From NCBI GenBank assembly GCA_937965735.1, contig CALCKU010000036.1:1-49896 (forward strand): a stretch of DNA of 49,896 nucleotides, in the 5' to 3' direction. Below the pieces are notes generated by a model. That model was not told where the DNA came from. It did no database searches and saw only the letters and a program-made list of their open reading frames with translations. Shown in pieces: positions 26,694 through 36,269 of this stretch. Each line of letters opens with the position of its first letter. The stretch's first letter is position 1. Position numbers and translations under genes: made by a program. Origin of the DNA: an uncultured Caulobacterales bacterium. Lineage in GTDB: Bacteria; Pseudomonadota; Alphaproteobacteria; Caulobacterales; Maricaulaceae.

Positions 26694-27115
26694 TTTTTGA
26701 CGACATAAACTCTCAACCTAAGCTGTGCAAGCCATAAATACCGCAGGTTTAATGACTTTAAAACCTTCATCTCTGTAAGGGTTTCACGGAATGTCATTGC
26801 ATCCGCACAGCGTATATTTACAATCTACATCCTTAATCCTGCAACAGGATATTTCTGAATCCCAAAATTTTACGCTCCAATATTTGTAAGGCACTTAGAG
26901 GTCGTAAAAGGATTGAAACGCTTCACGTTTAAGCGCTGCAAACAGGTCAGCTTGCTATACCATTTTCCATATGTGACGAAAATGCAACATTTAAAAATAA
27001 AAGAGTATTGGTCATACCAATTAAACTTAATTGGTAACTGTAATAGGTTGACAGACCTGTGATAATTGCGTTCTGTTACCGCAGTGTTTCAAAAAATTAA
27101 ATAGAGGGGAAACAA
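26694..27115. promoter_or_regulatory. divergent promoter region of the DUF4956 operon and TonB receptor
   Basis: This 422-bp gap has no credible gene. The receptor side contains an exact palindrome, ATTGGT CAT ACCAAT, at 27007-27021, followed by another ATTGGT at 27030-27035. AGAGGGG lies just before the receptor ATG as ribosome site. The other half holds no repeat that I recognise. Confidence 0.6.
27007..27021. promoter_or_regulatory. FadR-type GntR operator candidate upstream of TonB receptor 1
   Basis: ATTGGTCATACCAAT is a perfect 6-bp inverted repeat with a 3-base spacer, the spacing typical of FadR-family GntR operators (TGGT-N3-ACCA). It sits about 95 bp before the receptor start. The GntR/FCD regulator at 45074-45823 is the obvious candidate to bind it. 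Confidence 0.6.
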
Positions 27116-30100
27116 ATGTTTCAAGCTAACACTGATATAAAAACATCACGCAATCATAATCAATCCATACTACGGAAATCACTCCTTTTAGGCGTCGGCT
27201 TATCGACTCTTGCCTTCGCACAGAGCGCTATGGCACAAACTGCAAATAATGATGAAGTGATTGTTACGGGTATTCGTCAATCCCTTGAAAACGCCCTTAT
27301 TGAAAAACGTAGCTCTGACAGCCTCGTTGAAGTTATTTTAGCAGAAGACATTGGTAAACTGCCCGACCAAAACCTTGCGGAAGTTCTCGAAAACATTACG
27401 GGTATTCAAATTACACGTACCGCAGGTGTCGGCACAGGCGTTCAAATTCGCGGTACGAATGCAAACCGTATCGAAATTAACGGCGTCTCTACCGTCAGCT
27501 CTGGCTCTGGTCGTAGTGGTATTGATTTTGAAGATGTGAATGCATCAATTATCGCAGGTGTTGAAGTTATAAAGGCCTCTCAAGCCAAAACGATCGAAGG
27601 CTCTGTCGGCGGTACAGTTAACTTAAGAACAATACGTCCACTTGATTTGAAAAAACCTTTAATCTCCGCACGTATTCAAGGTGAGCAAAGCAATCTCAGT
27701 ACAGAAGGCATTAAACCCAGACTTTCAGGCGCTTTAGGCAACAAATGGGACACCGGAGGCGGTGAAATTGGCGTTGTTATTAGCGGTAGTTACACTGAGC
27801 AAGCTTCTGTTTCGTTTCGCCCGCGTGCTGACAGAGATAATATTGCCTCTGCACCTGGGGCACAATTCCCTGAATATAATGGCATTCAATTCTTGGTTCA
27901 GGAACAAGAAAATTTCGACTATGAAACGCTTAATTTGGCTTCATCATTGGAATGGGCACCCAATAACGAGTTAAAATTCCACTTTGATGCCATTATTAAT
28001 GAGCAAACACGGACACAAGACTCCTACCGTCTTCAAGCTTCAGGAATTAGTAATCTAAGAAACTTCAATGCACCAACATCATTTGAACAGGTTGATTATG
28101 GTTTTGGTGATAGAGCGGTTCAACAGGCTGCTCTAACGGGTAACCTTGAACCTTGTATTGGCACCGCTGGCGTTGCGCAAACTTGTAACCAAAGTGACGG
28201 TAATTTGCGTACATCCAGTGATACGGGATCGCGGGTTACAGATAGTCAAATATTCTCGATTGGCGGCGATTGGGAACGGGATAACTGGACTGCAAGTGTT
28301 GAGCTTTCGACAACCAAGTCAGATACAAAAAACCCAAATCTAAGCACCACCCTAAACTTCTTAAACCCTAATTCTCCCTTGGTTACAGAAGTTCGGTATA
28401 ACACACCTTCTGGTGAACCAGGTGTCCCACGTTATTATTATGCTTTGAGTGCGGATCAAAGAACCGCTGTAGAAGGTGATTTCGCGAATGCGGCAGCAAT
28501 TAACAGCGCTTTTGCAGCAGACAGCATGGCGCGTGCAATTGCGATCAATCCGAATGCAACGCTTCGCAGCACGACGCTCTTTAATGATAATGCCACACCC
28601 TTTATATATGACTTGAGTGGCGACTCATTGGCTTTTGGTATCAACTTTAACTCACCCTTCGCACCAACAGCGGAGCAACTTAGAGACCCTGCTAACTATG
28701 TACTCGATCAGGTACAAGTGAGCCGGAACACGACCAATAATAAAGAAGATGCATTGCGCTTTGACGTCTCTTACGACTTTAGTAACAATGATATGGTGGG
28801 CAACTTCCTAAATTCCGTTGATGTCGGTTATCGTTATAATAAATCCTCAAGCAGATTTAATGCGGTCAGAGACAATATTGGTGGATTTAGTAATCTAAGA
28901 GATTCCCCAAGAGGCAATCTTTTCAGTGAACTCCTTGTCGCCGGCCCGAATAATTATGGTGACGCTGATGGTAGAAGCCTATTTATCAGTAACTTCCTTC
29001 TCCTAGATCCAGATCGTTCTTTTTCGGATCCAGAGGGAACACTCGCGATTATCGAAGCGGCCGTCCGCGCCCATGACCCAAGCGGCCCTGATGTGCTGAA
29101 CCTTCAAGCGGATCAGAATGCATTTTTTGATGTAACTGAAAAAACCAATGCCTTCTATGCTCAAGCTAATTTTGAAACGGGCATTTTCCGAGGCAATGCA
29201 GGTCTACGTTATATCGACACTAAAATTGACTCGGTCGCTTTCGGTCCTTCGGTAAATGGAACACGGTCACTTGTATCAACACCTGGTAGTTATGATTTCT
29301 TCCTACCCCGTTTCAACCTTATCGCAGATGTTCGCGAAGACATTGTTGTTCGCGCGAGCTATGGCAGAGATTTACGGCGTCCAAATTTTGATGATCTGAA
29401 CACCTCATTTACATTTGGCACGAGCGAAAACGCTTCTGTTTCATTGGGGAACCCAAACTTGTTACCCGAAAAAGTCGATTCATATGACATCTCTGCTGAC
29501 TGGTATTTTGCCCCTTCAGCCGTATTAAGTGTCGGTTATTTCACGAAAGACCGTACAAATATATTCGGTGAGGATTTCGAAGGCGCTTTACTTGTCAACG
29601 ATCCAAACACACCGGGTGGATTGGCACGTGAAACAGATCCAAACTGCCCTGGCGGCGGTATCTTCAACCCTGACGTTGTACCCAATGTTCTAGGGGATCC
29701 GACCACGACTGGTTTATGTGTTGATTTCACGCGTCCTGGGAATGACTCAGCCGTCACAACACAATCTGGTATTGAAGTCGCGTTCCAATATGACTTCTCT
29801 AACTTTGAAGATAAGTTGGGTAAATTTGGCTGGGCCTCTGGTTTCGGTGTTATTGCAAACTATACGAACCAGAAATTCTCTGGTGGCTCCGCTACGGATA
29901 CCACTTCAGGGCGCGGTCTGACCGTACTTGGCGATGTTAGTATCCCAAGAGGACTGCTTGATTTCTCTAAAAATGCTTATAACCTTACAGCATTCTATGA
30001 GAAGTATGGCCTATCTGCGAGAGCACGCTACACATGGCGTCAAGGCTTCCGTACCAATGATTTTGGTGGCGGCGCGAATACCTCAGGGAGTTCTACACTC

Positions 30101-30304
30101 AGCTTCCCTGTCCATACACTGGATAGAGGCCAGCTTAACGCCAGCATCAATTATGATGTAACGGACAACTTCAATATCGGTATTGAAGCCGTTAACCTCA
30201 CGAAATCACGCATTATCCAAAAATGTGTGAGTGAAACTGGCACAACGTGTTTCGTTGGATATCCTGACAGACGGATTGTCTTTGGCGGTAGCTACACGTT
30301 CTAA
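27116..30304 (+). CDS. TonB-dependent receptor 1 (Caulobacter type)
   Basis: The 1062-aa outer-membrane receptor has a signal peptide ending near AMAQ (residue about 41). It then has a TonB box-like DEVIVTGIRQSLENAL, a plug domain (IGKLPDQNLAEVLENITGIQ, VQIRGTNANRIEINGV) and a long beta-barrel ending in an aromatic residue (GGSYTF). This layout is typical of the large TonB-receptor group that imports oligosaccharides in caulobacteria and sphingomonads. It probably takes up uronate oligosaccharides made by lyases of this locus. A strong terminator follows. A GntR-type operator lies upstream. Confidence 0.93.
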   Translation: MFQANTDIKTSRNHNQSILRKSLLLGVGLSTLAFAQSAMAQTANNDEVIVTGIRQSLENALIEKRSSDSLVEVILAEDIGKLPDQNLAEVLENITGIQITRTAGVGTGVQIRGTNANRIEINGVSTVSSGSGRSGIDFEDVNASIIAGVEVIKASQAKTIEGSVGGTVNLRTIRPLDLKKPLISARIQGEQSNLSTEGIKPRLSGALGNKWDTGGGEIGVVISGSYTEQASVSFRPRADRDNIASAPGAQFPEYNGIQFLVQEQENFDYETLNLASSLEWAPNNELKFHFDAIINEQTRTQDSYRLQASGISNLRNFNAPTSFEQVDYGFGDRAVQQAALTGNLEPCIGTAGVAQTCNQSDGNLRTSSDTGSRVTDSQIFSIGGDWERDNWTASVELSTTKSDTKNPNLSTTLNFLNPNSPLVTEVRYNTPSGEPGVPRYYYALSADQRTAVEGDFANAAAINSAFAADSMARAIAINPNATLRSTTLFNDNATPFIYDLSGDSLAFGINFNSPFAPTAEQLRDPANYVLDQVQVSRNTTNNKEDALRFDVSYDFSNNDMVGNFLNSVDVGYRYNKSSSRFNAVRDNIGGFSNLRDSPRGNLFSELLVAGPNNYGDADGRSLFISNFLLLDPDRSFSDPEGTLAIIEAAVRAHDPSGPDVLNLQADQNAFFDVTEKTNAFYAQANFETGIFRGNAGLRYIDTKIDSVAFGPSVNGTRSLVSTPGSYDFFLPRFNLIADVREDIVVRASYGRDLRRPNFDDLNTSFTFGTSENASVSLGNPNLLPEKVDSYDISADWYFAPSAVLSVGYFTKDRTNIFGEDFEGALLVNDPNTPGGLARETDPNCPGGGIFNPDVVPNVLGDPTTTGLCVDFTRPGNDSAVTTQSGIEVAFQYDFSNFEDKLGKFGWASGFGVIANYTNQKFSGGSATDTTSGRGLTVLGDVSIPRGLLDFSKNAYNLTAFYEKYGLSARARYTWRQGFRTNDFGGGANTSGSSTLSFPVHTLDRGQLNASINYDVTDNFNIGIEAVNLTKSRIIQKCVSETGTTCFVGYPDRRIVFGGSYTF

Positions 30305-30322
30305 GCATTACAGATAAAATAG

Positions 30323-30351
30323 AAAAGGGCCGTTACTTTACGGCCCTTTTT
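30323..30351 (+). terminator. rho-independent terminator after TonB receptor 1
   Basis: An exact 11-bp stem (AAAAGGGCCGT with ACGGCCCTTTT) and a short loop, followed by T residues, begins 19 bases after the receptor stop. Confidence 0.9.
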
Positions 30352-30759
30352 AGTGCGTATTGGCGCTTCGCTTTGCGATTAAAGCCCACCAATATTGTCT
30401 GGTTCACGCGCATTAACGCATAAAACGAACCCAGCTAGAGCCCCCGTCCACACGAGGCGCACCGTGTGATTAGTTATATGGAACCAACGACACCCCAAGA
30501 AAGAATACACGCATTAAAACACAAGCCAGCCACCCATAAAATTGCCGTAGAGACTTACCAAGGCTCCAGCATTTTAGTTTTTAAAGACGAAATAAACATG
30601 ACGGTGCGATGACCTCTGATTTCAAATAAACGACTCCCTATTTTCCCGATTATATGGGTAAAAAAAACGAGGGGAAGAAATGAAAATAAGTGTGATTATA
30701 TTCAGGCTTTTTTCAAGTGAGCGATGAATGCTGCAACGCGTATATGCTAGGTATAAATT
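30352..30759. other. intergenic region before the beta-helix gene
   Basis: This 408-bp stretch holds the promoter of the plus-strand beta-helix/TRAP genes. A 44-codon open frame at 30478-30612 (MEPTTPQERIHALKHKP start) has no ribosome site and is left uncalled. A single ACCAAT half-site lies at 30388-30393. Nothing else was recognised. Confidence 0.35.
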
Positions 30760-32469
30760 ATGAAAACACTACTTTCATATCTTTGTTTAACGGCTGTTTC
30801 TGCTGGCACTTTTTCCCTTATGCTAAGCCAAACGGCCCAAGCCAATAATGACGGGACGATCAAAATCCTTACCGACGATACCGTCATTAAATCGCACACC
30901 CTCCCTGACTTTTCTTATGCAGGTTATAATCACGGCATTGGTGAAATTCCCGCAGCTAAAGGCACGGTTATCGACGTGACGCAGTACGGCGTTATTGCCG
31001 ATGACGAGATTGACGATTCAAAAGCCTTGCTGAAAGCCTTAGACGCAGCTCACAAAATGCACGGGCCGGTGATTGTTCAATTCCCGCAAGGAAAAGTCAT
31101 TCTATCTGAAATCTTAAAAATCAACCGTAGCCATATTGTATTACGCGGTACGGGAACTGGAGGAAAAGCGTCTGGGGGAAAAGGCACACATCTGCATATC
31201 CCAAGACCGCTACAAATGGTTGAGACTTCGGGTGCTCTTGACGAGCTTAGAGACTATTTAAAAAAATATGACAAACGCCAAAGAGAGGCCGATAAAAACA
31301 TAGACGCCCTGTTTTCCGAATACTCGTGGAGCGGCGGGTTTATTTGGGTTCAAAAAGAGGGGACACGCGCCGCCGCCTACCTCGAAGACCGAGACCCTGA
31401 GATTGTAATCTTAGCTGACGCACTGACAGGTGCAGCCGGTAGCCATAACGTCACAGTGCGTGCCACGGGCACCCTTAAAGTCGGGGACGTTGTTGAACTT
31501 CAATGGCTAAATCGCAGGGGTGAAGACGGTCCGCTTTTAAAGGCAATGTACGGCGACACCGATTTAAAAATCGGGTCGCATCACTGGACATTCAAAGACC
31601 GTCCCCTCATTCGTCAAAAAACAAAAATACACTCGATTAATGGTACGACTCTCACGATCAGCGATCCTCTGCTCCACACGATTTCTGCGGACATACCGGC
31701 CCAATTTGCAAAGTGGGAACATTTAACAAATGTCGGAATAGAAGATCTTAGCATTACCTTTCCGCAATCGCCTTATTTCGGGCATCACCTTGAGCGCGGA
31801 TATAATGGCATTTACTTCACGAGCGTGTTTGACAGTTATATTCGCGATGTCACCTTCCAGAATGCGGATAGCGGTATATTGAGCTATAACAGCGCCAATG
31901 TAACCCTTTCTAATATTGAGACCACAGGCGATAGGCAGGCCCATTATTCCGTCCATGTGGGGAATGTTCATAATGTTCTTGTCGAAAACCTAACCGTTAA
32001 AAATGCCCCCATCCATTCATTAAGTTTGAATACACAGTCAACCAAATGCGTTTTTAAAAATGCGATCGTAAACGAGGCGGCCGTTTTGGATCAACATGCA
32101 GGGGCCAATCACCAAAACCTATTTGACAATATAACCTTGAATGTCGATGCTAAGCGCGATGAAAATGGCCCTTATTACCCTGTTTGGGACGGTAGCGGCG
32201 CAGGGTATTGGCAACCGGGGCATGGGCGCTTTAACACAACATGGAATCTAAAGGTCAATATACGCAGCGGGGCCAACCGCGATGAAAGTGTTGAACTCCG
32301 CGGGCTTGCCGAAGGCCCTGAAGCTAGGATTGTTGGCGTGTCAGGCAACCGGACATTTCGTGTTAAATATGTACCTATGCCGTATTTAGAACGCATTAAT
32401 GAACCCATGCAAGATGTCCCCTCGCTCTATGATTATCAACGCGCGCGGCGTCAATCGGCGTATAAATAA
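30760..32469 (+). CDS. secreted right-handed beta-helix protein, possible polysaccharide lyase
   Basis: The 569-aa protein has a signal peptide (cleavage near residue 28, QTAQAN). It then has a pectate-lyase-3-like start (VIDVTQYGVIADDEIDDSKA, KALDAAHK, GPVIVQFPQGKV) and repeated beta-helix coils such as NVGIEDLSITF, SYIRDVTFQNADSGILSYNS and NVTLSNIETTGDRQAHYS. The fold is typical of lyases and hydrolases acting on uronic acid polymers. I could not place it in a numbered PL or GH family. Its position between a TonB receptor and a TRAP transporter suggests a role in substrate depolymerisation in the periplasm. Confidence 0.75.
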   Translation: MKTLLSYLCLTAVSAGTFSLMLSQTAQANNDGTIKILTDDTVIKSHTLPDFSYAGYNHGIGEIPAAKGTVIDVTQYGVIADDEIDDSKALLKALDAAHKMHGPVIVQFPQGKVILSEILKINRSHIVLRGTGTGGKASGGKGTHLHIPRPLQMVETSGALDELRDYLKKYDKRQREADKNIDALFSEYSWSGGFIWVQKEGTRAAAYLEDRDPEIVILADALTGAAGSHNVTVRATGTLKVGDVVELQWLNRRGEDGPLLKAMYGDTDLKIGSHHWTFKDRPLIRQKTKIHSINGTTLTISDPLLHTISADIPAQFAKWEHLTNVGIEDLSITFPQSPYFGHHLERGYNGIYFTSVFDSYIRDVTFQNADSGILSYNSANVTLSNIETTGDRQAHYSVHVGNVHNVLVENLTVKNAPIHSLSLNTQSTKCVFKNAIVNEAAVLDQHAGANHQNLFDNITLNVDAKRDENGPYYPVWDGSGAGYWQPGHGRFNTTWNLKVNIRSGANRDESVELRGLAEGPEARIVGVSGNRTFRVKYVPMPYLERINEPMQDVPSLYDYQRARRQSAYK

Positions 32470-32620
32470 AATCCAGTTGAAGCGTTTCAGACCACACGAA
32501 TTAGACCGAACGGATCACAATATGATAGACAGAAATCAAATCCTAAAGAATGCCCCTAACCCCAAGCCCCCCATTCATGGAACGGAACCTTTGGCTTTAG
32601 CGACAAATGAAGACTCGATT

Positions 32621-33619
32621 ATGGACCGTAGACGTTTTGGTGGGCTGATGTTAGGCGGTTCACTCGCCGTGTCAGCGTGCTCAAATAAAGCCTTATCATC
32701 AAAACGCGTTCTCTATTCAACGGACTCATTGCCCAATGGCTACCCAACGGTGGAGGCCGTTCGCGCAATGGGGACGTTTTTGCATGAAAAAACGAATGGG
32801 CGGCTGGGTGTAAAAATTTATCCAGGCGGGCAGTTGGGCTCGGAAGGCAGTACACTAGAAATTGCCATGTTTGGCGGTCTTGACATGACCCGAACCTTTA
32901 GTGCCGCCCTGAATAATATCGCGCCATTGACCAAGCTGTTTAGTTTGCCCTTCCTTTTTCGTTCGACCGAGCATCAGCGCAATGTTGCCGACGGGGACAT
33001 TGGAAATACAATTTTAGAATCGCTAGAAGCTTTTGGTCTGCGCGGATTAGCGATTTATGATACGGGCGGTCGTGGATTTTATACGACAGAGACCCCTATT
33101 CCGCATCCATCGGCCTTAAAAGGTCAAAAGATCAGAGTGCCAAACTCTGACATTTTCTTAGCCACGATGCGGGCTTTGGGGGCCAATCCAACCCCGATGA
33201 ATTTCAGTGAAGTCTATCAAGGGCTCGTTCAAAATGTTATTGATGGTGCCGAGAATAACTGGCCAAGCTATATCAGCACGCGCCATTATGAAGTGGCGCC
33301 CTTTTATTCAGAGACAGGGCATTTTAGAACTCCGGACATTCTGATTATGAGCTTGAGAACGTGGAATAGTTTTTCAAAAGAAGATCAGGATTTAATTATG
33401 GAGGCCGCCCGCCACTCTGTTGGCGTCATGCGAAGCCTTTGGGACGCGCGGGTTGATGTTTCCAAAAAAACGCTCATTGAACATGGCGGAAGCATTCTGA
33501 CAGACATAGACAGCGCTCCGTTTCGGGCGTTGATGGAACCTGTCTATAAACAATTCGTCACGCCTGAACTTAAGCCGTTTCTGACAAGAATTGACCGTAT
33601 TGCGGAGCAAGGGACATGA
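32621..33619 (+). CDS. dctP: TRAP transporter substrate-binding protein
   Basis: The ATG at 32621 gives a 332-aa precursor with a lipoprotein-like signal (MDRRRFGGLMLGGSLAVSAC, with cysteine after LAVSA). Earlier in-frame starts at 32522 or 32399 would place the signal internally. DctP features are clear: LPNGYPTVEAVRAMGTF, the substrate-gripping arginine in GQKIRVPNSDIFLATMRALG, and NPTPMNFSEVYQGLVQNVID. It captures acidic sugars or carboxylates in the periplasm. It overlaps the small permease gene by 4 bp. In this locus, unsaturated uronate monomers or KDG are the likely ligand (inference). Confidence 0.92.
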   Translation: MDRRRFGGLMLGGSLAVSACSNKALSSKRVLYSTDSLPNGYPTVEAVRAMGTFLHEKTNGRLGVKIYPGGQLGSEGSTLEIAMFGGLDMTRTFSAALNNIAPLTKLFSLPFLFRSTEHQRNVADGDIGNTILESLEAFGLRGLAIYDTGGRGFYTTETPIPHPSALKGQKIRVPNSDIFLATMRALGANPTPMNFSEVYQGLVQNVIDGAENNWPSYISTRHYEVAPFYSETGHFRTPDILIMSLRTWNSFSKEDQDLIMEAARHSVGVMRSLWDARVDVSKKTLIEHGGSILTDIDSAPFRALMEPVYKQFVTPELKPFLTRIDRIAEQGT

Positions 33620-34125
33620 ATAAAGCATCCGTAAAACAAGCACCCGTGAAAAACCTACTGGACACTTTAAGTAAAATTTCACTCTATATCAGCATGACGA
33701 GTCTTGTCGTGATGACCGCGATTATTACCTACCAAGTTGTGGCACGATATTTCTTTAATGACAGCCCTGCATGGTCGGAACGTTTATCACTTGTCTTACT
33801 CGGCTATCTCGTCTTCTTCGGCGCGGCAGTGGGTGTCCATGAACGCTTTCACATTCGGATCGATGCCCTGCGCGACGCTGTTCCGCCGCGTTTGGCAAAA
33901 CTGTTTGATGTCTGTGCCAATATCGCTGTTGTCGGCGCGGGTATTGTGATGATTATTGCGGGATTTCAACTCACGACAACACTCTGGCCATTTGATATTC
34001 CGTCACTCGGAATTCCAAGAGGCTTAGCCTTGCTTCCGATTCCAATAGCAGGCTTTCTGATTACACTATTTGCTGGCGCTCAACTCATCAATGATCTGCG
34101 CACACACCCTAAAGAGGCCGAATAA
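33616..34125 (+). CDS. dctQ: TRAP transporter small permease
   Basis: The 169-aa inner-membrane protein has four hydrophobic segments. It carries the DctQ pattern: VVARYFFNDSPAWSERLSLV, then VFFGAAVGVHERFHIRIDAL. It starts at an ATG overlapping the stop of the binding-protein gene (33616-33619), and its own stop shares one base with the start of the large permease (TAATG). It pairs with DctM to form the sodium-driven transporter. Confidence 0.93.
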   Translation: MNKASVKQAPVKNLLDTLSKISLYISMTSLVVMTAIITYQVVARYFFNDSPAWSERLSLVLLGYLVFFGAAVGVHERFHIRIDALRDAVPPRLAKLFDVCANIAVVGAGIVMIIAGFQLTTTLWPFDIPSLGIPRGLALLPIPIAGFLITLFAGAQLINDLRTHPKEAE

Positions 34126-35396
34126 TGGAACTACTAATTCTTCTTCTAAGCCTTATTGGCCTCCTCGCGATTCGCGTACCCGTAGCGTTCTGCCTGCTTA
34201 TTTCGTCCATGATCGTATTTGCTTTATTAGGCCTTAACCCGCTTGTCGCCGTGCAAAGACTATCCGCTGGGATTGATGTTTTCACATTGATGGCGATTCC
34301 CTTTTTCATTTTTGCAGGCGATCTGATGACACAAACAGGAATTGCCGCGCGACTGATTAAAGTGGCCGAAGGCATGTTTGTCCGCGTCAGAGGCGGTCTT
34401 GGTCATGTCAATGTAGGCGCATCAATGATGTTTGGGGCTGTCTCTGGTTCTGCCATTGCAAGTGTATCGGCGATTGGATCAACCATGATCCCGATTATGG
34501 AAGAAAAAGGCTATGACCGGAATTTTTCAGTCAATGTCACATGTTCAGCCGCAGTACTGGGGCTCATCATTCCGCCAAGTCATAATATGATTATTTATGC
34601 CGCAGCTTCCGGGGTTTCCATTTCTATTGGCGACCTTTTCATTGCAGGTATTCTGCCGGGCATTCTCTGCGGTATTGCTTTGATGATTGTTGTTTCAATT
34701 ATCGCTCGAAAAAAGGGATATCCAAAAGGAATTTTTCCTGGGTTCAGAGCTTTATTACTATCGGCAATCGCAGCGATTCCAGGCCTCTTAACAGCTGTGA
34801 TAATTGTGGTCGGTATTTTGGGCGGTGTGTTCACACCGACTGAAAGCTCAGCTGTTGCAATCGTCTATACCTTGCTGATCGGAATTTTTTTCTACCGCAC
34901 ATTAGGCTTGAAAGAATTTAAAGTGGCCGTGGTCAATTCAGCGCGAACAACCGCGATGATTATGTTGATTATCGGTGCGGCAGCGGCATTTGGTTGGCTA
35001 CTCGCTTTGCTCGAAGCGCCTCTGATGATGTCTAACCTCATTCTGGGAATTACAGAATCGCCAACGCTCATTCTCTTATTGGTACTTTTCTGCCTTTTAA
35101 CCTTAGGCACATTTATGGATATGGCCCCGCTGATTATCATCGTGACCCCTATCTTTTTACCCGTTGTACAGACAATAGGCATAGATCCTGTCCACTTTGG
35201 TATCATTATGATGCTTGCCCTTGGCATAGGCACGATCACACCGCCTGTAGGTACCGTTTTGTTTGTTGGATCTGCGGTCGGCAAAATCCGCATGGAAGAC
35301 ACGGTTAAAACTATGTGGCCGTTTTACCTCGCCCTTATTGTTTGCCTGCTTATCATCACTTACGTCCCGCAAATATCCTTATTACTAGTGGGATAG
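34125..35396 (+). CDS. dctM: TRAP transporter large permease
   Basis: The 423-aa protein has about 12 membrane helices and typical DctM motifs: PVAFCLLISSMIVFALLG, IPFFIFAGDLMTQTGIAARL, and GAVSGSAIASVSAIGSTMIP. It also has GLIIPPSHNMIIYA and a C-terminal TPPVGTVLFVGSAVGK. It moves the ligand with sodium down its gradient. A strong terminator ends the three-gene operon. Its size and start (TAATG overlap) are normal. Confidence 0.94.
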   Translation: MELLILLLSLIGLLAIRVPVAFCLLISSMIVFALLGLNPLVAVQRLSAGIDVFTLMAIPFFIFAGDLMTQTGIAARLIKVAEGMFVRVRGGLGHVNVGASMMFGAVSGSAIASVSAIGSTMIPIMEEKGYDRNFSVNVTCSAAVLGLIIPPSHNMIIYAAASGVSISIGDLFIAGILPGILCGIALMIVVSIIARKKGYPKGIFPGFRALLLSAIAAIPGLLTAVIIVVGILGGVFTPTESSAVAIVYTLLIGIFFYRTLGLKEFKVAVVNSARTTAMIMLIIGAAAAFGWLLALLEAPLMMSNLILGITESPTLILLLVLFCLLTLGTFMDMAPLIIIVTPIFLPVVQTIGIDPVHFGIIMMLALGIGTITPPVGTVLFVGSAVGKIRMEDTVKTMWPFYLALIVCLLIITYVPQISLLLVG

Positions 35397-35404
35397 CTCG
35401 ACTC

Positions 35405-35439
35405 AAAAAACCCACCTCGCCTCGCGAAGTGGGTTTTTT
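35405..35439. terminator. bidirectional terminator between convergent operons
   Basis: AAAAAACCCAC pairs with GTGGGTTTTTT around a short GC-rich inner stem, with A and T runs on both sides. It lies 9 bases after dctM and about 80 bases beyond the 3' end of the minus-strand kduD gene, so it may stop transcription from both sides. Confidence 0.88.
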
Positions 35440-35519
35440 AAACGATAACTAGGTTGAGGCCTTTTCTCACGTATTTTCTGATGTGTATTGAGCGGGGTTA
35501 AATCTTAACCCTCAAAAGC

Positions 35520-36269
35520 CTAGCGTGATAACCATCCGCCGTCGACGGGCAAGGTAATGCCTTGCACATAATCCGAGGCTTGAGAGGCTAGAAATACCAC
35601 TGCGCCGCCAAGGTCAGACGCTTTTCCCCAACGACCGCTTGGAATACGACCCAGAATTTCTGCATTGCGTTTTTCATCGGCCTGTAAGGCTGCCGTATTG
35701 TTTGTTGCAAAATAACCGGGCGCAATCGCATTCACATTGATACCGTGCGGCGCCCATTCATTCGCTAAGGCTTTGGTAAGCCCGCCGACACCGCTCTTGG
35801 AAGCCGTATAGGACGGCACACGAATACCCCCTTGAAAGGTCAGCATAGAGGCGATGTTAATGATCTTACCATTTTTGCTTTCAGACACTATATGTCGTGC
35901 GAAGGCTTGTGATAAAAAGAAGAGTGTGCGCAAATTTACATTCATCACCGAATCCCACTCATCTAGTGTGAAATCAATCGCGGCATTGCGTTTGATGATA
36001 CCCGCATTATTGACAAGAATATCCACGCGGCCCAATTTTGTGACCACTTCAGCAATAATATCGGCCACACGATCCGCCTGACTCAGATCGGTCAGAATAG
36101 AGTGCGTTTTTACATCAAATTGAGAAAGCTTTTGGAGCGTCTCGGCGGGATCAGACCGCCCGATAAGCGCGATATCAGCGCCCGCTTCTGCCAATGCGAT
36201 TGCCATACCTTGTCCAAGACCAGTATTGGCACCCGTGATAAGGGCCACTTTTCCAGATAGATTAAACAT
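35520..36269 (-). CDS. kduD: 2-dehydro-3-deoxy-D-gluconate 5-dehydrogenase (SDR)
   Basis: The ATG at 36269 shares a base with the stop of kduI (TAATG), giving 249 aa starting [13 protein letters not shown]; a slightly longer frame is not needed. The SDR features are TGANTGLGQG (cofactor), NNAGII, and the catalytic Ser and YxxxK in SYTASKSGVGG. NVNAIAPGYFATNNTAAL is typical of KduD. The enzyme interconverts 2,5-diketo-3-deoxygluconate and KDG using NADH. It is the last gene of the uronate operon. Confidence 0.9.
   Translation of the reverse strand: MFNLSGKVALITGANTGLGQGMAIALAEAGADIALIGRSDPAETLQKLSQFDVKTHSILTDLSQADRVADIIAEVVTKLGRVDILVNNAGIIKRNAAIDFTLDEWDSVMNVNLRTLFFLSQAFARHIVSESKNGKIINIASMLTFQGGIRVPSYTASKSGVGGLTKALANEWAPHGINVNAIAPGYFATNNTAALQADEKRNAEILGRIPSGRWGKASDLGGAVVFLASQASDYVQGITLPVDGGWLSR

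Noticed and set aside
26900-26940. AAACG-N5-CGTTT inverted repeat near 26915, considered as a LacI-type operator
   Set aside because: Short arms and no LacI-family gene in the window; the ATTGGT-type sites are better supported.
30478-30612. 44-codon open frame before the beta-helix gene
   Set aside because: Plausible residue composition but no Shine-Dalgarno and no family resemblance; could be revisited with expression data.
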